Position numbers and translations under genes: made by a program. Below the pieces are notes generated by a model. The model saw only the letters and a program-made list of their open reading frames with translations. It did not search any database and was not told the DNA's origin. Below are positions 59,764 to 64,000 of a DNA stretch of 64,000 nucleotides, one piece after another. Within the stretch, counting starts at the first letter, position 1. Every line of letters begins with the position of its first letter. This DNA comes from Mesorhizobium onobrychidis (GTDB taxonomy: Bacteria > Pseudomonadota > Alphaproteobacteria > Rhizobiales > Rhizobiaceae), in assembly GCF_024707545.1 (NCBI RefSeq), contig NZ_CP062229.1:2833501-2897500 (forward strand), written 5' to 3'.

Positions 59764-59788
59764 AAAAAAACCCGCCTCGGCGGCGGGT
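59764..59788 (-). terminator. Rho-independent terminator of the minus-strand operon
   Basis: On the minus strand ACCCGCC-loop-GGCGGGT is followed by a run of seven T. It sits about 125 bases downstream of the DUF6064 gene stop and would end that transcript. On the plus strand the stem lacks a T tract. Confidence 0.7.
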
Positions 59789-59910
59789 CGTTGGCGCGAA
59801 TAGGCATAGATGACTTCATAGCACGGCTGTCGGCACTAGAACAAACATGCTGCCGACACGAAATCGCTCACGAATTGCTGCCGGAGGCAAATGCCGAACG
59901 CGCCGTTGCA

Positions 59911-60573
59911 TCACCGAGCAATGCGGCGCAGGGCCAAGGCAGCGACAGTGGTGGCCGCTGCAAGAAGCGGCAGCCAGGCTTGTGGATCGCCCATGGCATG
60001 GAGTGTCAGGCCGCTGAGCAGCAGCCACAGCAGCGGGATCGCAAACAGCAGCGGCACAAGCCCGCCGCTCGCTGCAAGCAGGACGCCGAGCGCTACGATC
60101 GCCGTCGGGTCCGGCGCGATGCCGAAGACCTCGGCGCTCGCCCATGGCCGTCCGAAGAGCGGCGGCAGGAGGGGATAAGCGACGAGGCCAACGACCGCGA
60201 TCAGCAGCCCGAGCCGCCCTGCGATGTCCCTCCGGCCGAAGGCGAGGCCGCCGCGCGTGGCTCCGAACGCCAGCAGCAGCGCCTGCAGGCCGAATGCCGG
60301 CGCGACATAGGCGATCGCCCAGTTGATCACGGCATAGCGGCTCCACAGGAAGGACCAGCCGACGAAGGCAAAGAGCGCGGCGAGGATGAGCGCAATCCAG
60401 AGACCATGGCGACGCGGCCGCCGCAGCATGAGCAGGGCGATGGCAATGCCGGCGGCGAGCGTCAGGAGATGCAGCGGCCAGGAGGCGGCATTGTTCAATT
60501 CGAACAGGCGCCAGTAGACGCGTGGCGAGAAGAGCAGGAAATCTTCCAGCCGGTAGGTCCACCATTCCGACAT
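59911..60573 (-). CDS. DUF6064 family membrane protein
   Basis: This 220-residue protein has six or seven hydrophobic segments and the DUF6064 start WWTYRLEDFLLFSPRVYWRL. The function is unknown. It starts at the base directly after the aldo/keto reductase stop, so the two are co-transcribed, and the terminator at 59764 ends the unit. The tail LALRRIAR is short and basic. Confidence 0.72.
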   Translation of the reverse strand: MSEWWTYRLEDFLLFSPRVYWRLFELNNAASWPLHLLTLAAGIAIALLMLRRPRRHGLWIALILAALFAFVGWSFLWSRYAVINWAIAYVAPAFGLQALLLAFGATRGGLAFGRRDIAGRLGLLIAVVGLVAYPLLPPLFGRPWASAEVFGIAPDPTAIVALGVLLAASGGLVPLLFAIPLLWLLLSGLTLHAMGDPQAWLPLLAAATTVAALALRRIAR

Positions 60574-61491
60574 CTAGAGGTCCCGGAAGTAGGCCGCCAT
60601 CCGATCACGCATGGATGCGTCGGGGAGGGGACCGGTCGCCGCCATCACGTTCTCGCGCACATGGTCGACGCGGGTGGTGGCGGGGATGGCGACGGTGACG
60701 GAGGGATGCGAAAGAATGAACTTCAAAATGAACTGCGCCCAGGTCCCGGCACCGATCTCGGCCGCCCAAGCCGGCAGCGTCTCGCCTTGGAGCTGGCGCG
60801 TCAGCGCGCCTTGGCGAAACGGCCGGTTGACGATGACGGCCATGCCGCGCTCGGTCGCCAGCGGCAGGAGCCGTTCCTCCGCCTCGCGGTCGACGACGTT
60901 ATAGGTGAACTGCACGAAGTCGAGCGGATGCGCGCGCATTATTTGTTCGAACAGGTCGTGCCGTCGTCCTTCGGACGTCGTGATGCCGACATAGCGGATC
61001 CGCCCGTCCGACTTCATGGCGAACAAGGTTTCGAGATGGGTCTCCCAGGCGACGAGGTTATGGACCTGAACGAGGTCGAAGCGCGGCACACCCCAGAAGC
61101 GGCGCGACTGCTCGATCTGCGCGGGTCCGTCGGCGGCGGAGGAGGTCCAGACCTTCTCGGCGGAAAACAGCGCTTCGGGCCGGCCGAGCTTCTCGAGGCC
61201 ATAGCCGATCACGGGCTGCGAAGAGCCGTACATGGGCGAGGAATCGATCATGCGGCCGCCTGCCGTAAAGAAGGCCGCGATCACCTCGGCGCATTCGTCG
61301 CGCAGCACCGGATCGTCGCCGACATTGAAGGTGATCCAGGTGCCCAGCCCCACTGCGGGAAGCATCTCTCCCGAGGAGGGCACGGCCCGCATCACCGGCG
61401 CACGCGGCGCGCCGGGCGCGGTTCCCGGCAACACCAGAGCCGCTCCGGAAGCGGCGGCAGCCTTCACGAATGTCCTGCGGGTGATGATCAT
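60574..61491 (-). CDS. Tat-exported aldo/keto reductase
   Basis: This 305-residue protein starts with a twin-arginine signal, RRTFVKAAAASGAALVLPG (residues 5-23). The reductase barrel has GLGTWITFNVGDD, the catalytic tyrosine in DSSPMYGSSQ, lysine in FSAEKVWTSS and histidine in LVQVHNLV, and the NADPH-binding VAIPATTRVDHVREN. Most family members are cytoplasmic, so a periplasmic location is unusual; it would need cofactor bound before export. The start behind AGGGATGG is preferred to one 58 codons upstream. It is cotranscribed with the DUF6064 gene. Confidence 0.85.
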   Translation of the reverse strand: MIITRRTFVKAAAASGAALVLPGTAPGAPRAPVMRAVPSSGEMLPAVGLGTWITFNVGDDPVLRDECAEVIAAFFTAGGRMIDSSPMYGSSQPVIGYGLEKLGRPEALFSAEKVWTSSAADGPAQIEQSRRFWGVPRFDLVQVHNLVAWETHLETLFAMKSDGRIRYVGITTSEGRRHDLFEQIMRAHPLDFVQFTYNVVDREAEERLLPLATERGMAVIVNRPFRQGALTRQLQGETLPAWAAEIGAGTWAQFILKFILSHPSVTVAIPATTRVDHVRENVMAATGPLPDASMRDRMAAYFRDL

Positions 61492-61674
61492 CGTCTGCCA
61501 TCCCTGTACTCCCGACTCCTTGTACTCCCGACCACAAGAATGGTTCCGGGCGACCGCCTTCGCATGGGTGATCGGCGGGGAGTGCGGTCGGTCTCTGGCG
61601 ACTGTTCGGAATATAGAACGTCTGCCTGAAATGGGAACGAACGGTGCAGGCCTGGGTTGCGCCAACCAGCCCGA

Positions 61675-62178
61675 TTACCTGGAGATGGCTCCTGTCCTGA
61701 CTTGATGGCGCTGGCGGGCATATGCCACGCAGCCGTCTACCGTGCTGACGCAGAGCGCATCGCGGTGGTTCGGCGTGTTGTTGTCGCCGGCGTAGGCAAC
61801 CTCGGCAACACGGCCATCGACCATTCGGATTTGCGTGTTGCAATAGCCGCCAGGATCGACATTGAGCGATCCTCCAACCGTCGGGATCGCACCCACGGCC
61901 AAAGTTGGAACCACGACGTTGAGGTTGCCGCGTTGAACGGTACGCTGATAGGTCCAGATCTGGCTTCCGCCCGCATCAGCGGTAGCAGTCGGAAAGCCGG
62001 CGCACATTCGAACGTCCGCCTCGCTGAGACAGACCATCTCTTTGCGGGCTGCCGCCGTTGTGACGTCTTCCTTTGGGAGGTTCGACGTGTCGTCAGGGGC
62101 GACGCAGGACGACACGATCGAACTGCCGGCCAAGAGAACAACAACAAGGACAAGCGTTCGGATGCGGGAAGATATCAT
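61675..62178 (-). CDS. Putative lipoprotein of unknown function
   Basis: This 167-residue protein has a signal sequence of about 25 residues ending in a lipobox-like IVSSC, so it is probably lipid-anchored. The mature part contains several cysteines (about six, in EMVCLSEADVRMCAGFP, GGYCNTQI, DALCVST and DGCVAYA), which could form disulfides. It resembles small rhizobial lipoproteins annotated as hypothetical. The ribosome site is weak, but the signal and composition support it. Confidence 0.65.
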   Translation of the reverse strand: MISSRIRTLVLVVVLLAGSSIVSSCVAPDDTSNLPKEDVTTAAARKEMVCLSEADVRMCAGFPTATADAGGSQIWTYQRTVQRGNLNVVVPTLAVGAIPTVGGSLNVDPGGYCNTQIRMVDGRVAEVAYAGDNNTPNHRDALCVSTVDGCVAYARQRHQVRTGAISR

Positions 62179-62358
62179 ACCGACTGTGGTGATTTGCGCT
62201 GAGCCCCGAGATCCTAGTTAGGCAAGCAGACAATCGAGTCAACCTGCACGGCATCACGATGTCGTTTGTCGTGCCGCCCGGCCGACCTTGAGCTGACGGC
62301 GCCGATGCGATCGTCGCCGCGATCGAAGCCAGATGGGCCACGCGCACGCGCCGCTATC

Positions 62359-63264
62359 GTGCGCGACGAAAACGAGGCGAGCCGTGAGGCCTATGTCGAC
62401 GAGGTGCGCTTCATGGTCATTCCCGACACGGCGGCAGCGGAGACCGCGCTGTTTGCCGGCGAGCTCGACGTCCTTCCCGATCTTGAATCATCGCGTGTCG
62501 AGGAAGCCAAGTCGCGGGGCATGACGGTGCTGTCGACGCAAGACCTGTCGTGGACGGCGATCCTACTACAAACCAAGGATCCGCTGCTGTCGCACGCCAA
62601 GATGCGCGAGGCGCTGGCGCATGCCACCGACATCAACCAGATCGCCGCCGCCCGCACCAACGGTGTCGCCACGGGAGATCCCTCGGCCGTCGCCCAGGCG
62701 AGCTCGTTCTTCGACGACGAATTCCTCAAATGGCCGGAATACGACCCGGTCAAAGCCAAGGCACTGCTGGACGAGGCCGGCTACAAGGGCGATCCGATCA
62801 AGATCCAGACCAACACGCGTTACCAGGGCATGTATGAGAACGCCGTGCTGCTGCAGGCGATGCTGACGGCCGCGGGCTTTAATGCCCAGCTCGAAGTGCT
62901 GGATTGGGCGGCACAACTCGGCAATTACCTTGCCGGCAAATTCCAGATCCAGTCCTTCGGCTATTCGGCTCGTCTCGATCCGTCGCTGATGTATGGCGTC
63001 ATCCTCGGCGACAAGGCGACCGATCCGACTGCGCAGTGGGACAGCAAGGAGGCCCTCGACCTCTACACGAAGTCGATGGCCACGACCGACCCCGCTCAAC
63101 GCAAGGCGCTGTTCAAGCAGCTCCATGCCCTCATGGCAAAGCATGTGCCGATCCTTGGCCTCTATTACGAGCCATCCGTCGACGCGGTGTCGCCGAAGGT
63201 GAAGGGCTATTCGGTATGGCCCGCGGCAAACCCCCGCGTATGGGGTGTCTGGAAAAGCGAATAG
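62359..63264 (+). pseudogene. Peptide/oligosaccharide ABC substrate-binding protein (SBP_bac_5), 5'-truncated
   Basis: About 300 codons match the C-terminal part of family 5 binding proteins: VDEVRFMVIPDTAAAETALF, AGELDVLPDL, HAKMREALAHATDIN and the ending NPRVWGVWKSE. The N-terminal 180-200 residues, including the signal peptide, are missing; upstream DNA (62179-62358) is unrelated and no start or signal is seen. The remaining frame is open and ends before a strong terminator, so the gene is a recent 5' deletion. Confidence 0.8.
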
Positions 63265-63291
63265 GAGCTGGCGATTGTCTGTCGCTCGAAG

Positions 63292-63324
63292 GATCGGAGG
63301 CGTGTTGCCTCCGATCTTTCGTTT
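63292..63324 (+). terminator. Rho-independent terminator of the binding-protein gene
   Basis: GATCGGAGGC, a five-base loop GTGTT and GCCTCCGATC form a perfect 10-bp stem, followed by TTTCGTTT. It lies 28 bases after the stop of the SBP_bac_5 remnant. Confidence 0.8.
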
Positions 63325-63334
63325 GAGCTACCTG

Positions 63335-63390
63335 GTGGTGAAAGCCTGACGCTTGGATCCGGGGCCGTAAACCCGCTCAGGGTGGGAAGG
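63335..63390. repeat. Diverged intergenic repeat, copy B
   Basis: About 56 bases similar to 51789-51845, with the conserved CCGCTCAGGGTGG block. It directly follows the terminator. Confidence 0.5.
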
Positions 63391-63904
63391 AGACCTAAAC
63401 TGCTCTCCGACGGCGCGTGTGCGCTAGGAGCGGTCGTTCGACAGCGATCCGAGCAGCAATGGCCGTTGTGCATGGCCGAAGTGCTACTGACGTTTAGTAT
63501 GAGGTGACGGTTGACCGTGGAGGTCTGTGACCTAGCTTTGTGACTAGCTTAAAGCTCATACCGTCCAGAACCGGAAATGGCGGAATGTTACGCACCGTGG
63601 GAGAACTCTCGGGACATTGAGATGCAGAGGTGCAAGTCGGGTTTCAGAGCCTGTGCGCCCGTAGCGGCCGATAATCGGCGGCCACGGCATCTTCAGGTTT
63701 CGATTCAAACAAAAGTCATCTGCGCCGGCATGTCTATCAGCGCGCGACCGGCGCTCCGTCATGCAACAGCAATTCGAGCACTGGAGGGATATCGAAGCAA
63801 GTGACAGCTTTGAGAGCGATCGAAGGCTTTAGCCAGCACAAGGCGAGGGGCCGAACACCGCTTCACGAGCTTGAGAATACACCCAAGAACGCACAGGCAC
63901 GGCA
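63391..63904. other. Intergenic region, no gene seen
   Basis: Short frames occur on both strands, but none has a ribosome site, conserved motif or plausible length. No RNA gene was recognised. Confidence 0.4.
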
Positions 63905-64000
63905 ATGTCAAACCATCTTGCCGAAATTTACGCAAATGACGCAGATCTCGCCATCCTGGGCGGGATAGCAGCATTTGCCTCGGTGGGCCTCTATCTTGTG
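63905..64000 (+). CDS. Possible start of a protein gene running off the window
   Basis: A frame from ATG at 63905 is open to the end of the window (32 codons). It begins MSNHLAEIYANDADLAILGG and enters a hydrophobic stretch (AAFASVGLYLV), as an inner-membrane protein might. The ribosome site is weak. Nothing more can be said without the following sequence. Confidence 0.35.
   Translation, partial: MSNHLAEIYANDADLAILGGIAAFASVGLYLV

Noticed and set aside
1..64000. CRISPR arrays, tRNA and rRNA genes, prophage
   Set aside because: No regularly spaced repeats, cloverleaf genes, integrase or phage structural genes were recognised on either strand.

Overview
The window is high-GC DNA that reads like a rhizobial alphaproteobacterium, probably Mesorhizobium or a close relative. 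This is inferred from the gene families (TctABC, ThuA, a BetI/ChoX pair, an arsenite oxidase, a large exopolysaccharide locus), from GGAAC-N16-CGTT (EcfG-type) promoters, and from palindromic intergenic repeats. No rRNA, tRNA or CRISPR array was seen.

Region 1 (0-18 kb) is mostly catabolic. It opens with the C-terminus of an arsenite oxidase large subunit. A minus-strand operon follows: cupin glucose-6-phosphate isomerase, a shikimate-dehydrogenase-like oxidoreductase and an FGGY sugar kinase. Divergent from it are hexulose-6-phosphate synthase, 6-phospho-3-hexuloisomerase and a complete sugar ABC transporter. Together they look like a pathway that imports a sugar or polyol and feeds it through hexulose 6-phosphate into fructose and glucose 6-phosphate. 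The two halves are now separated by about 3.2 kb of scrambled DNA (3.9-7.1 kb). It is bounded by 129-bp direct repeats of the hexulose-phosphate-synthase promoter and 5' end, and holds a broken type I secretion remnant, two AT-richer small genes, two copies of a short element with 20-bp terminal inverted repeats, and a GIY-YIG nuclease remnant inside a 46-bp inverted repeat. A TctCBA tricarboxylate-type transporter and mannonate dehydratase follow.

Region 2 (18-38 kb) is a surface or exopolysaccharide locus: two GT4 glycosyltransferases, a Wzz/GumC chain-length protein, a VpsF/Wzy-like polymerase, a GINT1-like glycosyltransferase, WecB-WecC-WecG for ManNAcA synthesis and transfer, a Wzx flippase, a glutamine-dependent amidotransferase (AsnB type), a secreted GH5 hydrolase, a heparinase II/III family lyase, a fatty-acid-hydroxylase family membrane enzyme and a FemAB/CelD-like acyltransferase. 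No initiating phosphoglycosyltransferase and no outer-membrane export protein are present, so the locus depends on genes elsewhere.

Region 3 (38-52 kb) is stress-oriented: a DUF2267 protein, PrkA-YeaH-SpoVR, small hydrophilic proteins, a protein-isoaspartate methyltransferase fused to an erythromycin-esterase domain, phosphoketolase with acetate kinase, and a YqjD/ElaB-like protein under a perfect EcfG-type promoter.

Region 4 (52-64 kb) is mixed: a ChoX choline-binding protein with an alpha/beta hydrolase and divergent BetI across a perfect 18-bp palindrome; an IS66 scrap; a MocR regulator divergent from LysE-DapA-like-LysE; ThuA; a DUF6064 protein with a Tat-exported aldo/keto reductase; a lipoprotein; and a 5'-truncated peptide-binding protein gene.
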